Below the pieces are notes generated by a model. The model did no database searches. It was given only the letters and a program-made list of their open reading frames with translations, and was not told the DNA's origin. Below, one piece after another: positions 45,267-56,671 of a stretch of 64,000 nucleotides of DNA (positions are counted from its first letter, which is position 1; every line of letters begins with the position of its first letter). Source of the stretch: Bimuria novae-zelandiae CBS 107.79 (taxonomy: Eukaryota > Ascomycota > Dothideomycetes > Pleosporales > Didymosphaeriaceae); the NCBI GenBank assembly GCA_010015655.1, contig ML976661.1:421682-485681 (forward strand), written 5' to 3'. The position numbers and the translations under genes are program-made.

Positions 45267-46729
45267 ATGGCTTCAAATCCTGCTAAAAAAAGCTCTCGAT
45301 TGCTTTCAGAAGCCTAGCTAGCTGCTATCGTCGTTCTTAGGACAAAATACAACCTCACTTTCCCAGAAATCGCCACTAATTTGGGTATAACTGACCATGC
45401 CTGTGGTAAGGCATTTCGACGCGTCAAAGGCGCCGCAAAGGGCGACTCACTGCAGGAATTGCTAGCTGTAACACCTACAGTCAAGCAGTCTCCTCCTGGC
45501 AGACCTGTAAAGGTACGCGATGGCTCTACGCTGAGCGCAAGACTATGGCATGACATCATCGTATATGGCACCTACCGGGTGCATGACGCTGTCAGAGACC
45601 TCTGCGCAGAAGCTAGCATCACACTTAGTGAGAATACAGTCTATAATATTGCTAAGGAGCACCGCGACAAGCAGCACCTATACGCAATAACTTGTAGAGT
45701 ATAACCTAAAAAACTAGCGCTTAGTAGCAACGACGAGGACTAGCGACTATAGTACTATGCCTGGCTTAAGGCTAAATATAACCTACACTTTCCACGCATT
45801 ATATTCGTCTGCTATAATAAGACCTCTAAGTCTATTAGCGGGAGCAATATACGTGGCGGAAAGCAGAGGATTTTAAGACTAGTTAGATAAGATAGTAACG
45901 TCTACGCACTGCCTGCAACGCTACCTAAATTTAGTTTTATAATTTACGCTACTACTTTAACTAATACTACTTACTCTTATTAACGCCCTTGCGTTATTTA
46001 AGCTTAGGATAATAATAAGAGCCGCGAGGACCTTATATAACGCGTCTCTTATATAAATAATATAGTAAAGGAGGCTCTTAAGGTTAAACGCTCTCGTGCG
46101 ACTATCGCTAGCACTAATAAGGAGCGGTAACTATAGGAAATTAACTATAATATTACCTATAATAATAGTTAACGCTAAGCTACTAATAAGACTACTAATA
46201 AGAAGGGTGGAGCTCTTCGCGCAGGTATTAAGAAACCTTTTACTATTAAAAAGTTCTTTAAAATAGAGGAGTTTGTATATAACGGAGGGAAGGGCATAAA
46301 CGGCATCTAGTACGCAAAGAATATACTTAAGAAACACCTATTCCCTTATTACTACGCTATACGCAATAATAACTTAGGCATAGCTATTTATTTAATTTAA
46401 GATAATGTTTACCTATACTTACTAGGTCTCTGGTACTGCTAGCTAGAAATTGAAGCTCTAGGAATTAAGTTTGGCCCTTAGCCTCCTAATTCACCCGACT
46501 TACACCTAATTGAGCGCTGTTTTGGGCGTCTAGAAGGTTTTTTGGCAAGTTACGAATGCCTATCAAGTTCTAAGGAGGCCAAAAAGGCTGCAGAACAGTA
46601 TATAAAGGAGGTCTGGCAAGGTGATGAGACACTCAGGCAGTATATGGCCGAAAAGCTTCATCCTACCTACTTTATGCGCGTTGCAGAGCTCTGCGAGGAC
46701 GCAGGTGGCCAGAACAACTTTACAGCATA
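45267..46729 (+). pseudogene. Tc1/mariner-like (DDE_3) transposase, broken
   Basis: The ATG at 45267 opens MASNPAKKSSRLLSEA and then meets TAG. The same frame continues as LRTKYNLTFPEIATNLGITD (helix-turn-helix), an AT-rich decayed middle with many TAA/TAG, and a well-preserved end. That end reads PPNSPDLHLIERCFGRL, the SPDLNxIE block with the last catalytic residue of Tc1-like transposases, followed by about 60 intact codons to TAA at 46729. The first 140 and last 80 codons are far less mutated than the centre. No complete protein is possible. Confidence 0.85.
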
Positions 46730-46824
46730 ATTAGAACATCTTATTTGGGTGTATTTGCTTATACTTTAGATGGAATCAAGATGCGCGACTTTTGAAGTTG
46801 CTACCCCTGCAGGAATCCCTGCTG

Positions 46825-46859
46825 CACGTGACGGCCGACTTTATTGAGATTACCCTTTG
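46825..46859 (-). repeat. Right terminal inverted repeat (35 bp)
   Basis: Inverted copy of the left end with one A/C difference, followed by the duplicated TA. Confidence 0.95.
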
Positions 46860-46861
46860 TA

Positions 46862-48431
46862 GAGGTACCATGCGACCGCCTGCGAGCCCGCCATGTCAGA
46901 TGGATGCTCGCTTAGGGTGGGTCCGTCGGAACAACTGTCGACAATCACTTCTCCTTAGCAGCACCTCAGCCGTCCCCGTCCCGTATCTTCTTGTACACGT
47001 CCACAGACCACCTGAAGGACCCACAGCCTAAAACACCGCGCATGCTGTATGGACAGCATCCTATCTCGACGTGTCGTGCGTCGCGAGAAAGCCTTACCCG
47101 TCCCCGCACTCGGCCTACCTAGGCGTTTTCGCGAGCGGCTCAAACACACATCCGCCCGCTAAATGTCACTGGCAGAGCAATGAACCCGGTACCGATCATG
47201 CTGATCCATTCCGATTCGCGTTATCAATAACTGCTGGACCCCGTGCCCGCCATCTCAGCGTCCTAGCCCCAGATCGTGCACGCCGTCCGCGGCCACCTCT
47301 GCCCCAAAAGCAACTCCAGCATCGTCGTTCGTAGAAATGTAGTGTGGTAGAGGGCCTGAATTGACACCAGCATTCGACACCTGCGGCAGCGGGTAGCCAG
47401 GGGTGTCGACGGCGCCGCCACGACAGGAGCGCAACGCTCGCGGCCTCCCCGAGCGGCGAGCAGCGGATGCGTAAAACCCCCACGGTCAGAACCATAACGT
47501 GGTGGCAGCCAACCACGCCGGCCGCACGCGCCTCGGCGCCCACAACAGCCGTGCGACCAGTTTGCCCTCGAAGCTTGTTCCCAAACGCTCGCTCGCCGCG
47601 GCGGGATGATCAGCAGCCGTCAGCGCTGCGGGGACGTGTGAGTGGCCAGCCCAAGTCGCTTGGGGGCCAAGTTGAGGTTACCCTCACCATGCCCTTCATG
47701 GCGAGTGCGACCAGACCACCCACGAGGAGGATCCATGATCGCATGTATGCATGTGAAAGCTCATTCCCTGCCAGCGCAAACCATTGCGCGTAGTCATCGT
47801 TTAGGCATGCGGTCGTGGTTGCGTCTCCGTGCCGGTCATCATTCAACTCCACGAGCGCATTGCCGCTGCTGGTCTGGTGGTTGCTATCTCACCGGCGCAC
47901 CAATCTCACCGGCGCGCACATGGCTCAGCCGTCCACGCTGTGTCCCCACCCCTCTTCTGCAGCTCGTGAGAAACCGCCTAGCTCTGCTTCCTCTTGACAT
48001 ATTGCTCGCGGGGCCACATGATGGCGATAAGACGAGTGATGCGAACCAAGTCAACGTCCCAACCGTCATCACAAGCAAGAAAGCAAGATAGAAACCCTGT
48101 GACATTTGGAATCATGAACGCGTGAGCGCGCGCTTTCCATTTGCATGCCGTCGTGAGCATGAGCTGCAGGTCGTCCAAACGTGATGCGGGACCCAACGCA
48201 GCGGACCACGCTGTTGATAGCAAGGTCAGATATAGATACAATCAAGTACAAACAGAAAAATTCCAACTCTCCATCGTAACCCATGACGAAGGATCCAACT
48301 GTTATCGTAACGCGCAGAGAGCCTCATTAGCCATTAAACTTTTGCCAGCCAATCCCACCACAGTGATCCTAGCCTCTTGCCCAATCATGTTGGCATGCAC
48401 GCAATGCGGTACCTTCGATTGCGCTTATGCT
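46862..48431. other. Intergenic region, no gene recognised
   Basis: About 1.6 kb of GC-rich sequence. Many overlapping frames of 60-150 codons exist on both strands, but all lack recognisable domains and most start at non-ATG codons. The right end is the 3' flank of the Zn2Cys6 gene. Confidence 0.5.
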
Positions 48432-51011
48432 TCAGATCATTATGTATTCCCCGTCGACGCGGTCCATGGCTTTCCTCCACCTGAATGCCTGCTGCTGTGC
48501 ACCGAAGGCCCCCTGCCAGCGGGGCTGTGTCTCTGCATCACCGCGCTCGTGCTCTCCCTCTTCCTGCCAGACCTTCTCCAGCACCTCGAGACCACTCAAA
48601 TTGTTGAAGAAGCCGCTCTCGCGCTGAATCTCCACGCACCGCTGTCGCACGATAGCGCGGTGTTCCGACTCCACGCACTCCGTGCCTATGAGAAACAAGG
48701 GCCAGAGCAGGAACTTGTTGACCTCGCTCGTGATGCTGATCTGCGAGATGTGGACGAGGCCTTGCGAAACCAGGCTCTGGAAGTTGAGTGCTGTGGAAGG
48801 GACCGTAGGGTGCGCTAGGCGTTCGGTATACAAAAGTGCCGCATATCGGAAGCTTTCGCTCATGTGAAGCATTGCGGTATCTGCAGGGGAAAGGGCTAGC
48901 CCAGACATGCCCGATTGAGTATGTCCGATAGAGAGCTCGAAATCCCACTCCTGCAGTCGGACTCGGACGTCGTGCCACTCTGTCCAGAAGTCAGAGCGAG
49001 GATCATCGGTACCGAAGCTCGTAGGGTCGCCTGATTCGTTTATCGCAGGTCGCCATCCGTTGCCGTCGATGTTGCTGAAGGTGAACGGATAAGTGTCCCT
49101 GCGCTTGAGCCGCGGTGAGGCGCGTGGAGTTGTATCATTTTCTCGAACAGGACGATTTTGGCTCAGCAGATTCAGTCTACCAAGTCTAGCAATGAGTTTG
49201 AAAAGACGCCCCTCGCAACCTGAAAGATGTTCTGATGCCCCCAAGTTTGCCGTAAGATTCATCATATCTAGAGAATCACCCTGCACCTCCATTTCTCGGT
49301 CATTAACAACACTCGTGAGGACGTCAAACCAAGTAAAGAAAAATTCAATCCAACCAATGAAATCTGACTGCACCGTCCTATCGCGCATGCTCAACAGCTT
49401 CTGCACACCAGCTAATTGTGTCCTGAACTTGGTGAAGCCAGAATCACAGACATGGAAGAGGCAGAGGATAAGAAGTGTGGCCAGGACGCTGTCATCCTGC
49501 GCACCCTCGGGGTCGACCAACTTCTGGTTGAGGAGGCTGATAGACTGGGCCTTGTAATGCTTCTCCTCGTCAGACGGCTCGCCATGCATCTCGCGCAGTT
49601 CCCATGTTGTCATCTGGGAGAATGCATGCTCTGGCAACAGCCCATAATCTTGAGCGTAACTGAGTCGTCGACCCTCGATACCACCACGCATCCGCAAGTT
49701 GTTGGTGGCGAGCGCCGCAATGGCGTTACGGAGGCCCTCGCTCCTCATGGCAAGTGGCATGACGTGCATCCGGTAAGGATTTGTTGGGCCATCACCAGCC
49801 ACGAGAACCCGGGATATAAACTTGTCGTAGTAGTCCAGCAGGAATAGCATCCGCGGGGAAAGGTGGGAAACGGTGGTAAGACTCTGAGGAATGAAAGTGG
49901 TGAGCGCGGTTTCGTTTAAAGACAGGGGGCCAGAGCCATTGGAAAACGTACCCTCCGAGGGGAGATAGGAAAAACCAGGCTGAGACAATCCGCCAAGACT
50001 TGAACTCATTTCTCCCTCAATAAAAATGTCAGGAAAGGCTGGAGGGCCCATGCTCTGGTGCGCAGAGCTGACCTCGTGGAAGTCCTGCACACTCTGATCG
50101 GAGCTAATGCTAGAGCTCATGTCGTCGGGAATTGGTAATGCGTGGTGGTTGGAGTGGTATCGAAGGTGATCCATGGCATGCATAGAGTTGGGATCGTGAT
50201 ACGACATATTTGAGAATCGAGGGACAGATTCGGTGAAAGAATACTCATCAGCAGGCGTGCGAGGGTACTCGCCAGGGGAAGGGAAGTCACTTTCGCCGTA
50301 ACTCCCAAGTGACGCGGACGAGGCTGAAAGGCCATTGTCTTCGTACGGTACTGCGAGCGAGGTGTGGAGTCGCTGCAGAGGACCCTGGTGTAGATGGGGT
50401 CGGCGCAATTTCGATGAATGCGGGTGAAACGGATCCACGTGCTCCCCATAACTTGGAACGGCAAATCCCATTGGAGTGGTGGGAGACGGAATAGGGATCG
50501 GGCTCGTAGGGCCAAAATATTGGTACTCTTGCGGACTGGAGAAGGGGTACGGGCTCGTGGGGCTCGTTGGAGAGTGGACCCCAAAGTCAATGCTTCCGCG
50601 GGTCTCCATTCTTGATGGACTTTGCTGTGGGGCAGCAGTTGTTGGGGTAGCTACAGTGGCGGTGGTAGTCTGGGTCTTCGAGTCGCGTGTAGTACTAGAG
50701 TTTTGTGTAGATGACTTGGCCACAGGTAAAGACATGCCTCGAAGCTTTCCGCGGCTGGCGACTCCAACGCCCCAGGTCAGGGTAGTTCGGTATCCCGAGC
50801 ATTCTTTACCCATCTCAATACATTGGCCGCAATAGGGTCGTCGACGATCGCATTTGACACCGCGTTTTCGGCAGGCAAAGCAGTCTTCGCTGGCACCAGT
50901 AGCAGGGGCTCTTCTTCTTCGCTTCCTGGGTGCAGCGGCGGCATTGTTGGTCGTCGTGTTCTCTGGTTTCTGGGCCTCAGTGGCCTGGGTGGCGTTGGTC
51001 GACATGGCCAT
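48432..51011 (-). CDS. Zn2Cys6 fungal transcription factor
   Basis: One uninterrupted exon of 859 codons starting at ATG 51011 (MAMSTNATQATEAQ). The open frame continues upstream but only from a TTG. A basic cluster PRKRRRR (residues about 28-34) precedes the binuclear zinc cluster CFACRKRGVKCDRRRPYCGQC, with cysteines at 44, 47, 54, 61, 64 and 71 (CX2CX6CX6CX2CX6C). The cluster is followed by the conserved WGVGVASRGKLRGMSLP. A long Ser/Pro/His-rich disordered region comes next. From about residue 370 there is a helical regulatory domain (SPRMLFLLDYYDKFISRVLV, then LFHVCDSGFTKFRTQLAGVQ and FIGWIEFFFTWFDVL) of the Fungal_trans_2 type. The architecture resembles fission yeast Moc3-like regulators. 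The protein should bind DNA in the nucleus, but no target can be inferred. Neighbouring genes do not suggest a pathway-specific role. Confidence 0.9.
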   Translation of the reverse strand: MAMSTNATQATEAQKPENTTTNNAAAAPRKRRRRAPATGASEDCFACRKRGVKCDRRRPYCGQCIEMGKECSGYRTTLTWGVGVASRGKLRGMSLPVAKSSTQNSSTTRDSKTQTTTATVATPTTAAPQQSPSRMETRGSIDFGVHSPTSPTSPYPFSSPQEYQYFGPTSPIPIPSPTTPMGFAVPSYGEHVDPFHPHSSKLRRPHLHQGPLQRLHTSLAVPYEDNGLSASSASLGSYGESDFPSPGEYPRTPADEYSFTESVPRFSNMSYHDPNSMHAMDHLRYHSNHHALPIPDDMSSSISSDQSVQDFHEVSSAHQSMGPPAFPDIFIEGEMSSSLGGLSQPGFSYLPSEGTFSNGSGPLSLNETALTTFIPQSLTTVSHLSPRMLFLLDYYDKFISRVLVAGDGPTNPYRMHVMPLAMRSEGLRNAIAALATNNLRMRGGIEGRRLSYAQDYGLLPEHAFSQMTTWELREMHGEPSDEEKHYKAQSISLLNQKLVDPEGAQDDSVLATLLILCLFHVCDSGFTKFRTQLAGVQKLLSMRDRTVQSDFIGWIEFFFTWFDVLTSVVNDREMEVQGDSLDMMNLTANLGASEHLSGCEGRLFKLIARLGRLNLLSQNRPVRENDTTPRASPRLKRRDTYPFTFSNIDGNGWRPAINESGDPTSFGTDDPRSDFWTEWHDVRVRLQEWDFELSIGHTQSGMSGLALSPADTAMLHMSESFRYAALLYTERLAHPTVPSTALNFQSLVSQGLVHISQISITSEVNKFLLWPLFLIGTECVESEHRAIVRQRCVEIQRESGFFNNLSGLEVLEKVWQEEGEHERGDAETQPRWQGAFGAQQQAFRWRKAMDRVDGEYIMI

Positions 51012-53259
51012 GATGTAGTGGGATTGTACAAAGGTACTGCAGGAGTCTACACTAGAGAAGCTGCAAGATGGTTGGCCAGTGTAAAGTAGGTGCAAGAAGA
51101 ATAACAAACGACGAGGGCGAATGCTCAATAGAGGCAAGAAGGCGCGTCCAGTGGGTAATATTTAGTCTGGAGGGGCGCTGGGTCCCAGATTTGATAAGAA
51201 GATCAGGACGGGCTCGAGATGACCGCTGAGTATCCTAGCGTGCATCCTGCCGCGGCCTCTGGAGGAGCTGGGGGGTCGAAGGAGTGCTTGAGCTTCAAGC
51301 TGCCGAAGCTTGTGGCGACCAGGACCGCTGCAAGAAGCCCCTACCACCTCCACACCATGTAACCTCGTTCCTTAGAGCCAGTAGCCCTTGTAGAAGCACG
51401 GATGCAAGACGGAGATGGCGCTTGATAGCCCGCCAATCAGTATTCGCGCACGGGCGATCATGCAGAGGCAACCTCGGTGTTCAAGCCATAGAAACGGCCT
51501 GCGGTCTTCACACCTGCAGCCAGCAGAGCCACTGGCCGATGGCGCATGAACTGGCACGAATAGCGCGACGGACCCGACCGAGTCGTTCAGAAGTGAGATA
51601 GAGTTGACGATAGCTCACGCCTCGAATGGACAGCCGTTTTTGGCGCTGCATCGAAGACTTCTAGTGAGCGCCAGCGAAGAAGCCAAAACTACAAGCAACC
51701 ACGGGCGCTACTGAGTACAAGAGCCGCCTGCACTTTGCAAGCCCGCAATCTGCCAAGCAGCGGCCTCACACACCAGATACTCACCTGGAGTGCGCGACGA
51801 AAAGAGGGCCCGGCAGCACATCAGGCGCGCAACCGCGAGGCTGCGGCATCCCGCGGACGGTACAGGTCGCAAAGCAGAGGGCCAGGCGGGCAACGCGACG
51901 TGGTGTCGTGTCGCGTCGCGAGCTGCTTGCCTGGCAATGACATCGACGGGCTTGCCTCGGGAAGCGACGCTGCGAGCCGTGCCTTCTGGGGCGCATGGCT
52001 GGGATGCGTGGTGAGAGTTGACGTCCATTGCCAGATGTAAGCTTGCGCTCCGTCTGCCAAGCCGAATCCACTCCTGCGGGTGTCGATGCGTATCGGTGAG
52101 TGTGCGATATGACAGGTCATATGCCCCCACACTCATGAGACCAGAGGAAGGCCCAATGCCGCCCTGAAATCTGCAACTGTCTACACACTCACTGTAGCCA
52201 ACGCGCACCGGATTCGCCGTGGAGCGATCATGCTCCCTTTCGCAGTACGCGACGCCTCGAGCGGATGGCATACTCTAAACATGGCTAGTCGGCCAGGTGA
52301 CCAAGGGCCTGAGGATCGATTTGCGCGCACAGAGCACGGTTCAGAGATAGAGGGCGGGCACGTGAGACCGAGTGAGACCGCATCGGCCAAGACCCTGCTT
52401 TCGGCGTAACTCTGAACGTCGCGGCGAACACGCCCCTCCAAGCGTGCCTGGCCGTGGTGCCTGGAGCTTGCCTCTCATACCTTTGTACCTTGCGGGGTAA
52501 TGGCGCTGGTGGCTGCTGGGGGGGGGGCCTGCAATACGACGGCTTTCCTGCTGATATGCATGGACAAGGTGCATTTTATCTGCTGCTTGCTGTTGACCCT
52601 GATGCTCCGTTGCACGCCTGCTTGCGCTCGATCCAGACGCTCCGTGGGTGTCGCTAGCTTACAGTAAGGTCGCTGATCCTGCCTGACTCGTTATCAAGCC
52701 GCACGCGGGGGAATATTTTTGGAGATTTGGAGCGCGTCGGCAAGTCGGCAAGACAACGTCCCTAGTCATTGATTGCAGAGCATCTGTTGGTCTGCAGTTT
52801 CCCACTCTCTGGTTTGGCTATCGAAAATGGCTCGAGACGTATTAAGGACTAGCATTGCAATGTTGGGCGTGAGCACATCAGCTGTCTTCAGCCTTTGTGG
52901 GTTGCTCTAGGCACTGCATCCCAGCACGCAATGCAGCCGGTCTCAAACGAACGGGTCCGGTATCTAGAAGTCGACCTCTGCTCCGTGATAATTGTTCCGG
53001 CGCAATATCAGCCAGTAGTCCCATCAGGAGCCCTCGCCGGCAGGTTCCAAAATCGATAGGCGCACAATCCGGTGTTAATATGCATGCCCGGTCTCTGGCC
53101 CTCTCTCAGCCTTCAGAGTGCTGTACGAGCTTCTCCAACGGCGGCTGTCAAAACGTCGGAATTGGCCGGGAAAATGCAATCGTGCTGTTTCTCGTCCAAT
53201 GGCGAGCGGTCGCTCTCCGCAAAGTGCGGAAGGACGCGAGAAATACGTCCGAGAAGTCG
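51012..53259. other. Upstream region of the Zn2Cys6 gene, about 2.2 kb, no gene
   Basis: This is a long 5' region with no convincing ORF. Frames overlap on both strands. It holds a run of nine G at about 52519. A long non-coding 5' region is common for fungal regulators. I could not identify specific operator sites. Confidence 0.5.
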
Positions 53260-53694
53260 CTAAAATGCAGGAGCGGTGAAGGAAGGCCTCCTAACGAGCG
53301 GGAAGAGTGAATTGTTAGTCATGGGTGCAGCATCGTTCGTCGCGTCTTCGCAGTCCAAGATGTCGCGATTGTTGAGAGTGGAACTGGACGTGGTGTCGAA
53401 AATTGCTCGCCGGCGTCTTTGGGGTGTTGTTTCCATTCCAACATTCTGCCACTGCCTTCTTCTCTTGGATGAGTGCGACAGAGAAGCAAGCCGAGCTTCG
53501 TTGGCAACAGCGCGAGCAGCTGTGGGCGAGAAGAGATTAAAGCCAGTCGCGCTCGCCCATTGATGGTGTGTTTGGTAAATGCTCGGTCTCGTAAGTTTTC
53601 GTCGCGTCAAAGGTACATTCGAAACGTCTTCAAGCGGTCGCATCGGTTGGAAGGAAGCCTGCGAAGTATGGAAAGCGCGTTGTGCGTCGAGCAT
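53260..53694 (-). CDS. Hypothetical small basic protein
   Basis: An ATG-started frame of 144 codons. The sequence is Arg/Ser/Thr/Pro-rich, with MRPLEDVSNVPLTRRKLTRP near the start, then SKRRRQW and METTPQRRRRAIFD. It has few hydrophobic stretches, so it is probably disordered and nuclear if real. TP and basic motifs resemble cyclin-dependent kinase substrates in general, but I do not recognise a family. The opposite strand also has an open frame of 95 codons here, so this is only moderately supported. An alternative start is the Met 18 residues in. Confidence 0.4.
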   Translation of the reverse strand: MLDAQRAFHTSQASFQPMRPLEDVSNVPLTRRKLTRPSIYQTHHQWASATGFNLFSPTAARAVANEARLASLSHSSKRRRQWQNVGMETTPQRRRRAIFDTTSSSTLNNRDILDCEDATNDAAPMTNNSLFPLVRRPSFTAPAF

Positions 53695-54627
53695 CGAGCG
53701 GCAAGAGCTGGTCGCGTCGACTTGGAAGGCGCGTCAGGGCCTCATAAACAGACGTGAGAACGCGACTTCGGAGGACTAAAATGCACTTAACAATCACCTC
53801 AATAAAAATACGAGCCAAATATTAGCCACAGCGGCCTCACGAACACGAATTGTGCTTAAGGTGTGTCTTATCTGGCTTAGAGCCCTACTGCTTTAGCCCG
53901 ACCCCAGATCTGAGTTCAAAATGCACACCCCAGGCTGCGTCATCCCACCTCAAACTTCGGGAGATCACTACGCCACAGATTGTATATAAACATGCAGACT
54001 CCCGCCTTGGAGCAATTCCGATTGCTCAATTTCGCGCCGAGCGGTATCCGGTGTCATATTTACGTGAGCCATGTGCCCAAATACTCTCAAGCAGGAGCCG
54101 AACACCTTCACGTCGAACACTTTGTGACTTGGGTTGAGAGTCGAATAGATGGGTGGTCGGTGGGTTCCGGGTTAAGGACGATCAGGCACGATGAGCGCAG
54201 AATAGCAAGATGCATAACTGGAGGGCGCGAGCGCGATGGGCTACGAAACTTCATTAATGGTACCGTGGGCGAGCGTCAGGAAAGAGATGGAGCGAGGCCG
54301 GCGGGCCGAGGAAAATGTCCAAGCGCCAGCATATGGGGATCTGGAGGTGTTAGGGGAGCAAAGCTGCATAAAAGGAACTGAAGGGCAAAGGCAAAAAAAG
54401 GCGCATGTTTGGGCAAAAAATCGAAGGTCTAGCAGTGCTCGAGCAGTAGCTATGGATCGACGAATTTTGATACTGCTGCAACCATCTCTTATTTTCACAA
54501 CACGACTTACAACCAATATCACTTACTATGCGATCCTTTTGACCGAAAGAACTCACCCGGGCCATACCTGCCACTACACCACTTTCTCTGTCTTACAGCA
54601 GCCCTAACCGCGTGTGGTCCTGCAGCC
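53695..54627. other. Intergenic region, no gene recognised
   Basis: Short frames only. The last 100 bp are CA- and CT-rich, consistent with the promoter and 5' UTR of the coiled-coil gene that follows. Confidence 0.45.
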
Positions 54628-55398
54628 ATGGACAACGAGCGGAAGCTTACAATCGAGGAGCTGGCAAACGCTCAGATATTCGAGTCCAACGGAGGACCTA
54701 ATATCAATCCTACCTCTACACCCCGCACGACTAAGGGAATGAAAAGAGGCGTGACTTCCAGCAGCAATGTCCGAGTCTAGAAGCCACGAGTCAGCGTCAG
54801 TGACACCTACACAACATTGTCTATCGTACGCAGTTGCTAAAGCCCCAAAAGGACCGGACACAAAGGCCATCGCAGCCGAGAGCATCGTACTGAAGAAGAA
54901 GGTCGAAGAGCTTCAGAACGCTTTGAATAGTAGTATTGCTGTTCGTATGGAGTCGAGGATGCAGAACCTTGAGACCGACGTCAATTCGCTCAAGGAGCGA
55001 CTCGCGAGCTGTGTGCAGCAAGCGCGGCTGGACAAGGTGCAGAGCGCAGAAGATCTCGATAGCGTGGTAAGTACGACATGAACGCCTTCTCAACATAGTG
55101 GCTAACAAAGTGACAGTTGGCCAAGTGGCAAATCACCCAGGAGAAGTACTTCAGATCGATGACCGAACTTACTGAGAGACGAGAGGACATCAACGTATGG
55201 TACTACCACAACAAGGCTTAGGAGGTAAAGCTCAGGACGCTGCAGAGCAGATGTGACGCTCAGACACTGCAAATTGAGAAGATGGAGAAGAAGATCAATC
55301 GCCTTAGGGAAAGGTCCGGTACAAGCCATACTAAGACTTCGGAACGTGAGCCATGGATCCCCACAAGGAGCGTAGACTGGTACGCTTCTGGAGTTTAA
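54628..55398 (+). pseudogene. Small coiled-coil protein 4 with an in-frame TAG and an unresolved 5' part
   Basis: The main part starts at ATG 54767 and runs to 55066. A 50-bp intron (55067-55116, GTAAGT, branch GCTAAC, acceptor GACAG) then leads to a second exon, 55117-55398, in phase 0. Without the stop it would give 193 codons, close to the sizes of genes 1 and 3. Residues about 40-180 are coiled coil (KKKVEELQNALNSSIAVRME, then LETDVNSLKERLASCVQQA, later LQIEKMEKKINRLRER). TAG at 55219-55221 interrupts exon 2. A separate good start at 54628 (MDNERKLTIEELANAQIFES) is in another frame and reaches a TAG at 54778, so a frameshift or missed intron may have removed the original N-terminus. No named family is recognised. 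Confidence 0.55.
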
Positions 55399-56671
55399 GA
55401 ATTATTTCGGATTTTAGTGCACGGTCGATCTAGTGGTGATGATATTCGGAGCCCGGATCAACCTTATAGGGTCATGCCAGGATATCAATTGAAGGCAAAC
55501 AGACGAAAAAGTATTCTGCCCGTATGGAATCTGTCAATGCATTTCTGGACAATGGTCATGGCTACCTATCATCACTTGTGCAACAGCGAACCAACAATTT
55601 AAAAGTTTTCGCCCCGAAATGTCTCGTTTAATCCCCTGCTTCTATCTTGAAACTGTAATCAGGTGGCGTGGTCGACACACTTCCTCCCTCTGGCAATGGT
55701 GGGATAACATTTCACCCACGTGTCCCTATAGCCACAGATCAAGAAGTCAGGACCTGGCTGGCAGATCAATGTCATTGTGGAGATGTATTGTTGGTAGATC
55801 TTCTACTTTGGTGACATTCAGGAGTGCAGCGAATGCTAACTGGCATAAGTGTCCAACTCATCGTACGCGTCAGCTCCACACTCTACTTACGTTTAACGGT
55901 GGTGCTGTTAATAATAGGAATATATCCCCTTGCTGTAATTGTCAGGCATGCGTTCTACACCGGAAGAATATTTCTGCTGTACTCAGGAAGCCAAAAATCG
56001 CACATCTCATAAGGAACACGATTCTCACTAGCTCCACTGAACAAACGCGTGGTAGCAGTGCCGATAAAAATCTGAGCCGTAAAGAGCATTTGGATTTCCA
56101 TAACAGTAATCTCCCGACCATGCGGTATATCCCTGCATGATCTTCCCAGGGAAGGTCCATAGATAGGTTATCACTAGGGACCTGCTGTTTCTTTACACAA
56201 TATACAGTCGGAACTATCTCCCAGCACCAGCTCCTGTGACACTCTGTCCTCTATTTACATTCTAATTTGGACCTTAATTCATTATTACATCTCCTATAGC
56301 GAGGCAAGACGACACGGTATGCAGTGTGGCTGAGAACTATGCGCGATCTTAATTCTAAGATTTATAAGAAGTGCCTTTACTCATGTTGCTATTAGTGCCA
56401 TACGCGTGGCGTGCTTTATATAAAGGTACAACTCGCTGAAGAGTACCTGAAACATCACCCAAAAGTCTGATATCAGACTCATTAATAGCACGTAAACAAG
56501 AACTGGATAGCGTCCGCTGTACAGTCGATATTATGTAGACAATAGGAAGATTATGCTTTCTTCTATACGCTCGTCGTCCAAGAAACAGTCTAAACCAACA
56601 CATAGATTCCCATGCACCCGCTGCATGCCCACCGGAAAGCGTGCCCGATCACTTCCACATACCAAACAAGC
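55399..56671. other. Region without a supported gene
   Basis: About 1.3 kb to the 3' end of the deacetylase gene. A 173-codon + frame at 55619-56140 begins with ATG but is Arg/Ser/His/Cys-rich without any domain and is overlapped by frames on the other strand. I do not support it as a gene. Confidence 0.4.

Larger units (their letters stand above)
45118..46859 (+). mobile_element. Tc1/mariner-like DNA transposon with 35-bp TIRs
   Basis: The element is 1742 bp and is flanked by a TA duplication (45116-45117 and 46860-46861). The first and last 35 bp are inverted copies starting CAAAGGGTAATCTCAATAAA with a single mismatch. It carries a degraded DDE transposase on the + strand. It sits in the interval between the UV endonuclease and the Zn2Cys6 gene and does not interrupt either. 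Confidence 0.95.

Noticed and set aside
48141..48818. 225-codon plus-strand frame
   Set aside because: It overlaps the 3' end of the Zn2Cys6 gene in antisense and has no domain.
55619..56140. 173-codon plus-strand frame
   Set aside because: It is Arg/Ser/Cys/His-rich without motif, is overlapped by frames on both strands, and has no splice support.
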